Shown: positions 1 to 13,195 of the stretch, in pieces
Layout of the letters: each line of letters starts with the position of its first letter
How positions within the stretch are numbered: the stretch's first letter is position 1
Origin: Lithospermum erythrorhizon
Lineage: Eukaryota > Streptophyta > Magnoliopsida > Boraginales > Boraginaceae
Direction of reading: 5' to 3'
Length of the DNA: 64,000 nucleotides
Assembly: GCA_019722365.1 (NCBI GenBank)
Contig: JADFUC010001925.1
Location: 62,001-126,000, forward strand
The notes under the pieces: generated by a model
The model's input: the letters and a program-made list of their open reading frames with translations, nothing else
What the model was told of the DNA's origin: nothing
Database searches by the model: none
Program-made: the position numbers and the translations under genes

Positions 1-2
1 CT

Positions 3-3000
3 TGTCTTCCAGTCCCTCGGTCATGGATCAGCTGTAGCTCAGATCCCCAACCAAGGATAACCTCTATGTAAGTATTAGCATTCTGATTTCATGTATAGTG
101 AAAACTGCTGGGGGCGGGGGGATGAAATTGGCCGTCTTATTACTAACATCCAGTCTCATCTTTTAAATTCGATAGAGCTTGAGTGATCATTAATATTCAA
201 TCCAAGGGATGGTATCTTCTCTATGTGATTGATACCATGACCCCTGCCAATAATTATGCTTTCTTTTCTAACGTGGTCAATCCTTTGCTTCTGGCACGTG
301 TGCAGTAAATTGTCCAATATGAATCTGACAGGAGGTATCCCTTCAGAGCTGACGAAGCTGAACGGTTTAGTTAAGCTGTAAGTGAATATTATTGGAGCTC
401 CATTTCTTGATTTGATAACAAAATAAACCATCCCCTCGCTCCTTTGCAGGTTTCTTGATGGTAATTCACTAAATGGCCCGATTCCTGATTTTAGTGGATG
501 CCCTGATTTGGAAACAATGTACTCCTTGTCTCTCCTTCCTGACTCCTTGTTGGTTTCACTTCTTCCCCCCAACATTTCAGTAATCTAATTACCAAATGAT
601 GTGTTGGCCATTGTAGACACCTGGAGAACAATCAATTATCTGGAGAGCTGCCTTCCTCTTTAGCAAACTTGCCCAATCTCAAAGAACTGTAAGCTCAAGG
701 GATTTTTTTGTTATTTACTTACTGCTGACAAATCTAAAAGCATACCTAAAATCTTGTGTTGTTTCTTGTGCTTTCTGTAATTTTTTCCCTCCCAAATTAT
801 TTACACATAGCAGACCAAAGGGTCGCGATCTGTTCCAGGAATTTTTAATTCGTTGACAGCTATTTTCAAATAGATATATGAATGTTATTTTGGCCTGATA
901 TTAATCCACTGATACAATGATGATTTAATGTTTGCAGTTATCTGCAGAATAACTTGTTATCAGGAACTGTGCCATCACGCCTTCTGGATAAGGGTCTAAC
1001 TTTGAAGTGAGTATCATGGATTTTCGATTTGTGTAACTTGTTATTTTCTAACTAATAACACAGACTGTTCTTTTCAAGAACTAACAGTATGCATATCAGA
1101 TATCTTGAACATTAGTTAGGTCACCATGCCCTTTGTACTAATAGTAAAATTGACCGTGTTTTTTATGTCAGTACTGATGAGAAACTCTGAAAGTCAGTAT
1201 TGTAAAATTTTATTTGTTCTATCTAGATCAGTTTAAAGTATTACCTGATTCTTATTGTGATGCTTATCACTATTGTGGAAGACATGCCTTCCGGAGTAGA
1301 GAGTCTTTGACAACTAATTCTAATAGTGGTGTGCTAAAACATTTTCTTTTTTGAAGGGGGTTTATAATATGATCATGTACTACATATGGATTTTCTCTCA
1401 TCTTCATGGTCTTGATTTACTTGCTCTAAATTATTACCATAATGCCTGCAGCTATACTGGGAACAACAATCTTCATGCATACTCCAACAGTGGAAACCAT
1501 AAGAATATCATCATTGGTGTGTCAGTTGGTGCTGCTATTCTGCTTATCGCTACTATTGTTTCTTGGATGCTGATGAAGAAAGGGAAAAAACAACAGGCTA
1601 AAAAAGGTTTGGCCATTTGAAATATTTTTGATCTACTAATTTCTCATTCATTATTGAGGTGTTCCGATACCGACTTGAATTTTGTACATTCTGATGGGTA
1701 GGTCGGCTTGAACTTGGTTTACCTTCTCAGAAACATGTTTCATCATTTGGAGATGCTGCAGCAGATGCTGCACATTGCTTCACTTTATCTGAACTTGAGG
1801 AAGCTACAAAAAATTTCGAGAGAAAGGTCGGATCAGGAGGCTTTGGGGTTGTGTATTATGGGAAATTAAAGGATGGGAAAGAAATTGCAGTCAAAGTTCT
1901 GACCAATAATTCATTTCAGGGAAAACGAGAATTTTCAAATGAGGTAATATCTAAGTTTCTTTTTGTTGTATCAAAGCTTTTACAACCCAAGTTTCTCATA
2001 GTCTTGTTTAAGGTAAAGTTGTTTTTTGCTTGATGAAGTTGAAACGTATTTTGAATTTCGCTTTTAAAAATGGCAGAAAATACTAACACAATCAACTTTA
2101 ATTGAGATTAAACTTTTTATCCGTCTCCAGCATGCTCATTTTGAATCTGGATGAGCATTGTAATACTGAGTTAAGTGTAATGTCCTGATAATTTGTGATG
2201 CATGCAGTGAGGTCATTTATTATGCATGGCCATGGTTTAGTTTGTATTACAATTCTTGTTCATCACACATAATAAACACGCTCACTGATTATTATGAACT
2301 TGTGCAAATGTCAAACCTAGGTGTCTCTTCTCTCAAGGATACATCACAGAAATCTGGTACAGTTTTTTGGTTATTGCCAGGAAGATGGCAAAAGTATCCT
2401 TGTATACGAGTTCATCCATAAAGGAACTCTGAAAGAGCATCTTCATGGTAACCGTTTGTTGCTTTCACGTACAAAGATTTCTAACAACTTCATTAATTAC
2501 ATTTACATTTTATTCAGGGCCTTTGTTACGTGAACGAGGTATTAATTGGATCAAGCGCCTTGAGATTGCTGAAGATGCTGCAAAAGGTTGGTGGAGCGAT
2601 AAACTTGATATACACTTACTTGAAAGAAGAATCATACAATCTTACATCAATTAATTTGGACTTAAATTCTCAATGCTTATTTCAGGGATTGAGTACCTTC
2701 ATACTGGATGTGTTCCATCCATAATCCACAGGGATCTGAAACCTAGCAATGTTCTTCTTGACAAAAACATGAGAGCCAAGGTTTCAGATTTTGGTCTCTC
2801 TAAACTTGCTGTAGATGGTGCATCCCATGTTTCAAGTATCGTTCGGGGAACTGTTGGTTATTTGGATCCTGAGTAAGTCCGTTTTCCTTGGATACTGAAC
2901 TCTGAAAATGATCATTGCCCAATGTTGGAAAGATAAACCAAACTAAATCTTATCTCACTAAGTGGGTCTATGTTTGGTCATCTCTTCCATTAAGCTCATA

Positions 3001-3780
3001 AACTCTCGGTCCTTCAATATTTAGTTTGGAAAGGTAGATTAAAGAGTGTTGTCCATTGACTGTGTACACAGTATTATCGAGATGCCAAACACTTAATCAA
3101 ATATGCCTCTCAGAAGGCTGCTCTGCTACCATAAGATGGACCTAACCATTTTTAATTGCAATAGATATTCTATACTTTTGATCATTTAAATAACTCATGC
3201 AGGTACTATATCTCACAACAGTTGACCGAGAAGAGTGATGTTTATAGTTTCGGAGTCATTCTCCTTGAGCTAATATCAGGTCAAGAAGCCATCTCTAATG
3301 TAAACTTCGGTGTGAACTGTCGTAATATAGTTCAATGGGTAAGATATCTTGTTGAGAAATTCACGTATATGTCCTTATCTTCTTTTTTGACTATCTCAAG
3401 TATTCCAATATGCATTTCGTGTGTTGGACACTTGTTATTCTCAGGCAAAGTTGCATATCGAGAGTGGGAACATTCAAGGAATCATCGACCCTGCATTGCG
3501 CAATGGTTATGATATCCAGTCCATGTGGAAGATAGCAGAGAAAGCGCTGATATGTGTACAACCCCATGGGAGCATGAGGCCATCAATCTCAGAAGTGATC
3601 AAGGATATCCAAGACGCGCTATCCATTGAAAAAGGGGCAGAAGCAGCAAGAGAAGGTAGTTCAGATGATGTATCTAAGCACTCTCTCCATTCTCCTACGA
3701 ACCTTGGCTTATTAGATCTTGGAATGAGTGATCATTGCTTGTCGATTGACGAGTCCATTTCGCGGCCATCTGCTCGATAG
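3..3780 (+). CDS. LRR receptor-like Ser/Thr kinase, 3' part (At1g67720-like), 5' end outside window
   Basis: Plasma-membrane receptor kinase; the ligand is unknown. Readable exons: 3-67, 306-377, 450-518, 617-688, 938-1006, 1452-1606, 1702-1943, 2321-2447, 2518-2586, 2686-2872, 3203-3338 and 3445-3780 (stop TAG). They join in one frame into 533 codons. The first exon reads [16 protein letters not shown], the usual lead-in to the LRRs of this clade. The next four exons are 69 or 72 nt, each one LRR unit. Exon 1452-1606 holds one membrane helix ([20 protein letters not shown]) followed by a basic stop-transfer run. The kinase domain has [29 protein letters not shown] and the activation-segment [10 protein letters not shown], so it looks catalytically complete. 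The N-terminal malectin-like ectodomain expected of this family would lie upstream of base 1. Family call is strong; the exact orthologue is inferred. Confidence 0.92.
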
Positions 3781-5535
3781 GCTTTGGTAGCCGGATGGCG
3801 AGTCCTGATTCGAGTACTTAGTGGAATTGCTAGTTAGCAGTGTAGAACTGTACATAATTGTTACTCTAGAGGAAGAAGACAGTTGACAGTTTTTTGCTAG
3901 AGGAATGTGTTGTACATTGTCCATTGTGGAACTAACTATGTTGGTGTTTCTTGATTCGTTCAGATTGTTCTCTAAGATTTTACCTTAAAAAAGTTTATTT
4001 TTTATGTAATCATACCTATTATTGATTTAATAATATACTCCGTAATATAATTTGAAATCGATTATTTAATTTAGAATTAATCAAACTTAAAAGTAATATT
4101 TTAGTCAATTTTATATTAAATCGAATCGAGCTGAATCAAACCTTACACAAAATTTACTATCTTTAGGCTCATTGAAGGGGCTAGCATTCATGACCCTTTG
4201 GATAAGCTTTTAGAAGATTTGTATGATAATCTAACCTGTAACTATAATTGATAATAGATAAAGATTAAAAAACACTTCGATTATTACTAGAAATTAATAA
4301 TATTACGTCATTAATTTTAAAGGGTTATCAAATTTTAAATTTCGATAAGTTAGTATTTAAATTTTATACTAAAAATATTTGAATTATAATATTTTTTATA
4401 TATTTTATCACTGAAATTATGCATGTCGAATAAAACCTCAAATTTTATTAATTTTGATTATGGAGAATCAAATTTGATAATTTTTGAGACAATAAGTTTT
4501 TTCTTTATTAAAAAAAAAAGAGAAAAGGAAAATGAGTCCTACTAAAAAAGAGATACCTTTTGCCATGATGATTATCACCTCTTGCCACACTCAAACTATG
4601 AAACTATAAATATATATGTACATATTTATTGATAATTATTTCAACTAAATTATATTAAATTCCACGAAAAATTAGCAAACTTGAGCCTCACACAATTGAA
4701 AACCCTAGGGATTTCTTCAAATATTTAACTTACCAAAACATCATCAATTAATTAATTTTACAAACCAAGAAAATATCTTCTTCTAGGTACCAAAATTCTC
4801 CAATTTTATATATTTTTTAAATTTAAATTAGTAATTTATTTGGGTGTTTTTGGTTGATTTTATTGTGTTAGATGGTATTTTTTGCATGTTCACATGCATT
4901 TATATAGAGTAAGGTTTGAAAATTGATCAAAAAGATGGTATTTTTATCAATAATATTAGTTTCTTGAAGCCACAGTGATCATATTTGACCTTTTGATGGT
5001 TTTTTTAATTAATAAAAAAATACCCAGATTTTTAATAAGCATACTTGTATGATGTAACATGGTTTGTGAATATATGAGTACCTATATAGTTAGTGTGTGT
5101 AGTTTTTGAAGTTGGTATTTTTTTTTTACGATGGTTTTGATTGCTTTAATTGACCCTTTGTATTGTATTAAATAATCAGTTTGGGTTTTGCTATTTGTAA
5201 TATTCCTTCGCTTTATATGGCGTGTTTAGCTTTATTAATCTTTAATGTACTGCAGGAACCTCCCCATGACGATAGACTGGTATATGTCGAATTTTCAGTA
5301 GGATGTTTGAAATAATTATTATTTTAATGTTTTTTGGGAGATGATTCTGATGAATATACTATATTGATGGCTATGATTGTAGATCTTGTTTCTATATTGA
5401 TTTGTCAGTATGACAGCTGTTGTAATTTGGGTAATCTGTTTTAGAAAATAATCTTGGAAGTTTTGGTTAATGAATGTGAGTATGGAGGAGACTGATTTTG
5501 GTTGTCTAATATGTTTGAAGTGATTCTATTGGTAA
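3781..5535. other. Intergenic DNA and probable UPL4 leader
   Basis: AT-rich spacer between the kinase stop codon and the UPL4 start codon. A plausible leader intron runs from 4787 (CTAG/GTACC) to 5255 (CTGCAG/GAACC). If so, the leader after it carries an ATG at 5266 opening a short upstream ORF of 11 codons that ends with TAG at 5299-5301. No transcript evidence is available, so both the leader intron and the upstream ORF are suggestions. No other gene was seen here. Confidence 0.4.
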
Positions 5536-8500
5536 ATGGAAACTCGAGGCCAAAAAAGAACCGATATAGTTGAAGAACTGCCAGCTGATAAGCGCGCGTG
5601 TAGTTCTTTAGACTTCAGGCCGAGCACTTCCAGCTCTTCAGCTCAGACTCTGATGAGTCCGCCCAATGAGCCTCGTGATGCTGACATGGATACCTCATCA
5701 TCAACTTCAGGGGCACGCTCAGAAGGTGATGCTGAAAAGGACTCGGCTTATGGTTCTTGTGATTCTGATAACAGCTTCAGGGACTACCAGAGATACCATT
5801 CACGTGGAGATCACAGTAAATTTGAAACAGTTCTTTCAAATCTAAGTAAGGAGGAGGAGCAATCAGGGCAGTTGGCAGCTCTCACTGAACTGTGTGAAAT
5901 GTTATCTTTTTGTACAGATAGTTCCTTATCTAGTTGGATGGCTGATTCATATTCTCCGGTTCTTGTAAAGTTGGCAAGGCATGAGACCAATCCTGATATA
6001 ATGCTTCTAGCTATTAGGTCCATAACTTATCTTTGTGATCTGCATCCTAGATCTTCAGCTTTTCTTGTTAGACATGATGCAGTTCCAGCTATATGTCAAA
6101 GATTAATGGCTATTGAGTACTTGGATGTTGCCGAGCAGGTATCTCACAGATTCGTATTAATGGATAGTTTGTGTTAGGATTTCTATGTAGAAGTTCCCTC
6201 TTTTTAAAAGTTATGTCATGCACTTAACTTTTATATTTTTGTTGAAGTGTTTGCAAGCATTGGAGAAAATATCTCGTGAGCAGCCACTAGCTTGCTTGCA
6301 GTCTGGTGCAATTATGGCTGTTCTTAGTTATATTGATTTCTTTTCAACAAGTGTGCAGGTAATAACATGGATAATGTCTTTTTTTTTTAAAGAATGAAGT
6401 ATAATGAATTATATCCACATTCTAATTTTGATTTTTTTTTCCTGCGATAGAGGGTTGCACTTTCCACTGTGGTAAATATTTGTAAGAAACTTCCTTCAGA
6501 ATGTTATTCATCTTTCACGGAGGCTGTGCCAATTTTGTGCAATCTTCTTCAGTACGAGGATAGACAGGTATGCACTACTAACCTGTATAATTTTTTCACA
6601 GGGATATCCTCTAATTCTAAAAAAATTCCTGCATAATATCCTTGGACCAATTATAATATGTTTTTTCTGTTTTAGCTTGTTGAAAGTGTTGCTACTTGCT
6701 TGACAAAAATGGTGGATTGTGTCTGCCTCTCTCCTGATATGTTAGATGAATTCTGCAAACATGGCTTGGTTCAACAAGCCACACACATTGTAAGGTTAAA
6801 CAGCAGGACAACACTAAGCCCACCAACTTATGCTGTAAGTAGATAGTTTGGCTCTACTTTCTGCCGCATGACAGTTCTTTATTATCCTTTTCACTGGTTC
6901 TGTTGTCTTTCTCTATTTGGGGTTTCAATTTTTAATTTTAGATATGTGTTTGCAGGGGTTGTTAGGTTCACTTGTTAAGCTGGCCTCTGGCTCTAATTTG
7001 GCCTTCAGGGTTCTCTATGAGCTGAATATTAGCCATATAATCAAGGAAATTATTCCTACTTGTAACCTTCCTCGTGGTCCACCTTCGATGGTTAAGGCTG
7101 ATGATCCATTCAGCCAGGTTATAATTCTTTTCAGTTATCTCATCCTGTCACTATATAATTTTTGAAGCTATTCCTTGTTGGAGTTGTTTCCACGGAAAAC
7201 TCTAAGGAAACTAAATTAAATTCATAAGTAACTTAGGATTGTGTTAGCTGACAATGTGACATCTTATGTTAGAGTGGAAAAGGGTTTCATGCTATTCTTA
7301 TAGCTAATCTTTGTTTGTAACTAAGGGTCGATAGACTAAGTTTCATGAATGTTACTTCTCTACATTTGCTGTATCTATACAGTATGCCTCTAGATACCTT
7401 CAAACTGATTTTTAATAAATGATTTGTAGGTTCTCTCCATTTAGGTGAGAGAAATTATGTTTGCTGATGTGAATATCAATGTGTTCTTCAATGGGTAGCT
7501 CTCAGAGGCATCTGTTCATTTACCTTTTAGGAGCTGTGGTGAAAAACCTTAGTTTCAGTGGGGGATATGAAGGATCTTTCGTGTAGGACCATTTAGGATG
7601 AACTAGCTGAATACTACACCCAAAGCAAGATAGCAGCAAACTGGAATGGATTGTATTGCAGTTACCCAACCCTAAATTAAAATTCAGTCTATATGAAAAT
7701 AGTTGAAGCTTGACAACAAATTTAGAAGCACCTGAATACTTTCCTAGATTAATCTTTTAATTTTTTCTTCCTTCCTATAGCCTTTGAAGTTCCTAGTCTT
7801 TGGAAATAGATTATATTTCTTCCGTCAAATTCTGTTAGCTTCCTTTCTAAGTGTTCTTAAGATTCTTAAATCCATAATCAATGATAAACTGGTTGTTCTT
7901 TTCACGTTTTTTAAAAGCAGGTCTATGAAGTACTAAAACTGTTGAATGTGCTCCTCCCTGCCATCCCCAGAGAGCAGGATGTCCATCAACCTGCAGAGAA
8001 GGAAGCATTTTTTATCAGTCGACCTGATCTTCTCCAGAATTTTGGAGTTGACTTACTTCCAGCCTTAATGCAGGTTTTTAACATTCTTACTCCAGATTAG
8101 ACAATGTAGTTTTGCATATGTACATTCTGTGGTCTTTTAATTCATGCTCCTTGAGTAGGTAGTTGATTCAGGAGCAAATTTGCATGTAACTTATGGGTGC
8201 TTAGTGGTTATCCACAAGTTATGTTATTTCAGCAATCCTGAGATTCTCCATGAATTTCTCAGAAGCGTCAACATTTCAAGGTGGAAGGATTTCTTTTTCT
8301 TTTGTTAAAATGTCCTTCCCCCGTTCTTATTTGAATGACCTATCTCATCCCCATACATAGGTCATTCAAAAAAGAATAGATAAATTAGTACACCCTTCCA
8401 GTGTCTGCTTACTGTCTCGTCCTTGCTGTTTTACAGTTTCTTGGCTGGAGTCATTACTCGAAAGGATCACCACGTTTTGCTGCTAGCCCTTCAGATAATT

Positions 8501-11500
8501 GATACAGTTCTCCAAAAGCTTTCAGATGTTTTCTTAAACTCTTTCGTGAAGGAAGGTGTCTTTTACGCTATTGAAGCTCTTCTATCACCGGAGAACTGTT
8601 CTCAATCAATGGTTTCTCAGTGTAGTAGCTCACATATGCCTACTGATGCAAGAAAGAAGTCAGCTTCAAAGGATTCATGTGCTTGCCTATGTTCTTATAT
8701 GGATTCTCTTCAATCTTCTCCAACACCTGAAAATAATACTTGCAATGTTGAGGAAGATGCAGTTCAAAAGCTTGCTGAGCATATAAGAACCACATACCAC
8801 GGAACAGAGTTGATCCATCTGGAGAGAGGGTGGACTGGCGTACTCCATAAGCTGAAATCTCTATCCACATCACTTTTAGATCTTGTGAATACATCTAAGA
8901 GGGACCCTTCTAGTACTTATCATGAAGAGTTCTGTAAAGTTTTGCATGAAATTTTGTCAGAACTCAATTCCAATGATCCAATTTCCACTTTTGAATTTGT
9001 TGAGAGTGGATTAGCACATTCGTTGGTTAATTTCCTTTCTAATGGCCAGGATCTTAGAAGTTCCAATTCTGAGTTGTATATTGTAGAGAGAAGATTTGAG
9101 ATACTTGGGAAACTGCTTCTGTCTGCATCAGGCGCCCCTCTAATGAATTCTCTTCATGTACTAGTGCAAAGATTGCAAAATGCTCTTTCTGTAATGGAGA
9201 ATTTTCCAGTGGTTCTCATCCATACTCCCAAGTTGAGGAACTCATATGCTGTTGTTCCTCATCAACACTGTACTTCCTACCCATGTCTAAAGGTGCAATT
9301 TGTTAAAGGAGAGAATGAGACTCGTCTCGGTGATTATTCTGGAGATGTAGTGACTGTGGACCCTCTTTCTCCAATGGATGCAATTGAAGCATACTTGTGG
9401 GGAAAAGTAGGTGAACATAAGACTGAACCCTACGCTTCTCACGACAAAAGTCAAGAAAGGGATTCTGATAGCAAGTCCATTGATGAGCAGGAAGTGCAGG
9501 TTTGTAATTTATTTACTGAATGCTGATTCATCTATGAACTTACAATTCATTTATAAGTTTGTCACTTCTTCAAATTTTATGTCTTTATGTGATTGCTTAC
9601 CCCTTTGGTAACTTTATGTTATTCAGGAAAATGATAATTTAGCTCCATCAGCAACTGGGGAAATAGCCAACTCAAGTATCAATTCTGCAGATTTGGAACT
9701 TCATCATTGCGTAAGTTATATTGAATTTTAAAAATAACCTGGAACGACTAATTGCAGCTATGGTCTTTAATATATAGGGAGGAAGGGATTAGACATTTAG
9801 ACCTTGATGAGTTTGCTAACTTATCTTAGATGCAACATTTCTATAAAAAAATTATTGTAACTAAAGGTGCTGCTTGTTACTAAAACTATCTTACAATGTC
9901 ATTGTTGAGGACAAAATCTGCAATTTTCTAATCATATGAACATTGGTATGTGCCTAATATCTGCAACACTCGTGGAGATGATTACCTTAATATCTTATTA
10001 CATTTCTCAGTTCTGTAACCTAAATTTTCTTGCCTAATTGTGGTTTTTGCTAGGCTATAAACTGACGGGTCCATTTTTTCTGTCTCTTGTTAGCCCAACA
10101 TTATTTTTATTTTCAATTTATAGAATTTTACACTTATAGTGCATTGTTCCATTCTCAAGGTTCCTGGTGAGAGCGAACAAAAGGCTTCTCTATTTGAGGA
10201 GACAAACAATGCTTCTGTTTCGTCTGGCAACAGTTGTTGCGAGGATGTCACTCCAAAGTTGTCACTTTACTTAGAAGAGCAACAATTGGACAATGCATTG
10301 ACACTATATCAGGCTTTATTACAACTACAGATGAAAAAAGAACAAGATTTTGTAACAAACACAAGATTGTGGAATCAAATACACAGAATATCTTTCAAAA
10401 GAGTTCCATCAGGGCATGATTGTGCAGCACATCTATGTCATCTTGCTAGCAGTCCTCCTTCATTTAACCAAAGTAGGTGGTGGCAGTACAGTCAATTATT
10501 CTCAGGCTTGCTTATTACAGAAGTTGTTGATGTGGAGGAACCTAATCCAATTAATGATATACTAACACTTCTTAGGAGTTTGGAGGGCATAAATAGACTT
10601 AGACTTCATTTAATGTATTGCGAAAGAATATTTTCATATGCTGAAGGTCGAACTGAAGATCTGGACAACTTGAGGTTAGCACTTCCTATTTCCCAGAAGG
10701 ATTTAGTGAATACCAAATTGACAGAGAAACTAGAGCAGCAAATGCAGGATCCTTTTGCATCATATGATGGTGGGATGCCTGCATGGTGTACAAAGTTGCT
10801 GTCTGCATGCCCATTTTTGTTTTCTTTTGAGAGCAGATGTAAATATTTCCGTCTGGTAGCATTAGGCCAGCGTTTGGGCCAGTCTCATTCTTCATCTCAT
10901 AGTCACGCTGGCTTGACAAGTCCTAGGAGTCAAAGCAATAATGGATATTATCCTCGTAAGAAGTTTATGGTTGATCGTGATAGGATTTTAGACTCAGCCA
11001 CTCAGATGATGGACCTCCATGCCAGTCATAAAGTGATCATTGAAGTGGAATACAACGAAGAAGTGGGCACTGGTCTTGGTCCAACACTAGAGTTCTATAC
11101 ATTGGTGAGCCATGAATTTCAGAAGTATTGCCTAGGGATGTGGAGAGAGGATCACCTATCTCTAGGGAGCAAAAAGGGTGTAGAGGTGGAAGACTTTGGA
11201 ATATTGGTTTCACGTTTTGGGCTCTTCCCTCGCCCTTGGTCTGCAGCAGTGAGTACATCTAACAGCAAGGACTTCTCTGAGGTCCTTAAAAGGTTTGTAC
11301 TACTCGGACATATTGTGGCAAAGGCTTTCCAAGATGGAAGAGTTTTAGATCTTCCATTCTCTAAAGCCTTCTATAAACTTATCCTTGGGAAGGTAGCTTC
11401 CTCATTTGAAACTTTGAAGTTATCTGTAATAGTATCTGATACTAGTATTCACTTTACTTGCATATTTTCTCTCTGCAGGAATTGTCGATATTTGATATCT

Positions 11501-13195
11501 TATCCTTTGACCCTGAACTTGGTAGAGCTCTTCTTGAGTTTCAGGCCCTTGTTGAAAGAAAAAGATTCAACGAATCAATTGGCCGAGACAAATTAATGGT
11601 AGACCTTGACTTGAGCTTTCGTGATTCAAGTATTGAAGATCTCTGCCTTGACTTTACCCTTCCCGGTTTTCATAATTATGCACTCACGACTTCTTCAGAC
11701 TTAAAAATGGTCAGTATGCAATTTCAGGGATTTCCAATTGTATGATGTTCATGAAGATGCATGTGTGATATTATTAACTTGTATTGACTTTCTCAGGTGG
11801 ACCTCAGTAATTTAGAAGAATACATTTCTCTTGTGGTGGATGCCACTATAAAATCAGGAATTTCCAGGCAAATAGAGGCTTTCAAATCAGGTTTCACTCA
11901 GGTTTGTGCTAATATACCTTATGGTGCTATATTGATTGGCTCGATGGTATCTGGTGAAGAACACCACATACTTCTATAGAATCGTAGTATCCAGCTCTTG
12001 TACTACCAGCGAAAAACATCTCTATTTGATCAAATTCTGTAGTGATTCTTCCATGGATTCTGTAGACACCAAAATGCTCTATAACGAAATTGTTAGAATT
12101 CAAGTTCCTGAGCAGACATTACTGCTGGTGTTCCTTGGAATTATTTTTCTAAATGCTGATGCTGTTGCACAGTGTATTATTGTGATGCTTACCTGTTTTA
12201 AGCTAGAGTTTGTTGTACATATTTTCTATTGCTGATCTTGTCCCTTCATTCACTTTTTGGTTAAGTCCTCTTGAGTTTTTACCATTTTTCCTGTTGGTAA
12301 CACCTGTTTGATTGGTCGTATTCTTGAATGTTGGACTTATCAATCATGCAATTTTCATTTCCATGTCATCACCCTGAATCCTTTTCATCGTTTATTCAGG
12401 TACTTCCAGTCAAACATCTTCACATATTTTCTGAAGAAGAATTTGAACTCCTGATATGTGGGGAACGTGAACTTTGGCATGTATGTTTTCCTTTTTTTAG
12501 TTAATTTAGCATCACTTTTTTTTCATTTTTAGCATGTTGCTGTATTTTGCTAACGCTTTTATTTCCATTATGCAGGCAAGTGACCTTTCAGATCATGTTA
12601 AATTTGACCATGGATATACTTCTAGCAGTCCTCCTGTTCTAAATGTTAGTATTTGGCTTTTCATTTTTTGTTCAGGTGCTTGCAACATCCCTGTCCATGA
12701 ATATTGACCTGTTTTGCAAAACCGTGTAGTTGCTGGAAATTATGCGAGAGTTTGATTCCCAGAAGCAAAGAGCATTCTTGCAGTTCGTGACAGGGGCCCC
12801 TAGGCTCCCTCTTGGGGGTTTGGCATCTCTTAACCCAAAATTGACTATAGTCAGAAAGGTTGGTGCTTACCTATACACCCATCATGCCACATTTACCAAT
12901 TTTAATCAGCCCTAAGCTGAAGAATATGATCTGACTCTGACCATAAGGCACTTTGTTTCGACAGCATTGTAGTGTATGCCCCGATGATGACTTGCCAAGT
13001 GTTATGACCTGCGCGAACTATCTGAAGCTGCCTTCATACTCTTCCAAGGTTGTATGATACTTCTTTGCTCATCTCTCGACTCCCTTCGTCGAAATAACTT
13101 GCCTGATGAATTGTATTTCTCTAATGCAGGAGAGAATGAAAGAGAAGCTAATATATGCTATAACTGAAGGTCAAGGCTCATTCCACTTATCATAG
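5536..13195 (+). CDS. UPL4: HECT-type E3 ubiquitin-protein ligase UPL4-like
   Basis: Takes ubiquitin from an E2 onto its own cysteine and passes it to target proteins. Seventeen exons: 5536-6138, 6248-6358, 6451-6567, 6676-6834, 6956-7117, 7921-8073, 8159-8280, 8437-9499, 9627-9710, 10160-11392, 11479-11709, 11797-11901, 12400-12480, 12576-12644, 12730-12858, 12965-13048, 13130-13195. They total 4572 nt, an unbroken 1523 residues, close to the length I recall for Arabidopsis UPL4. A Ser/Asp-rich N-terminus is followed by armadillo-like helical repeats (roughly residues 90-450) and a C-terminal HECT domain starting in exon 10. The catalytic cysteine is in [14 protein letters not shown], about residue 1490, and the protein ends [11 protein letters not shown]3 is the close paralogue; absence of the longer UPL3 N-terminus and the overall size favour UPL4. 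The start codon is the first ATG of an open exon. Confidence 0.95.
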
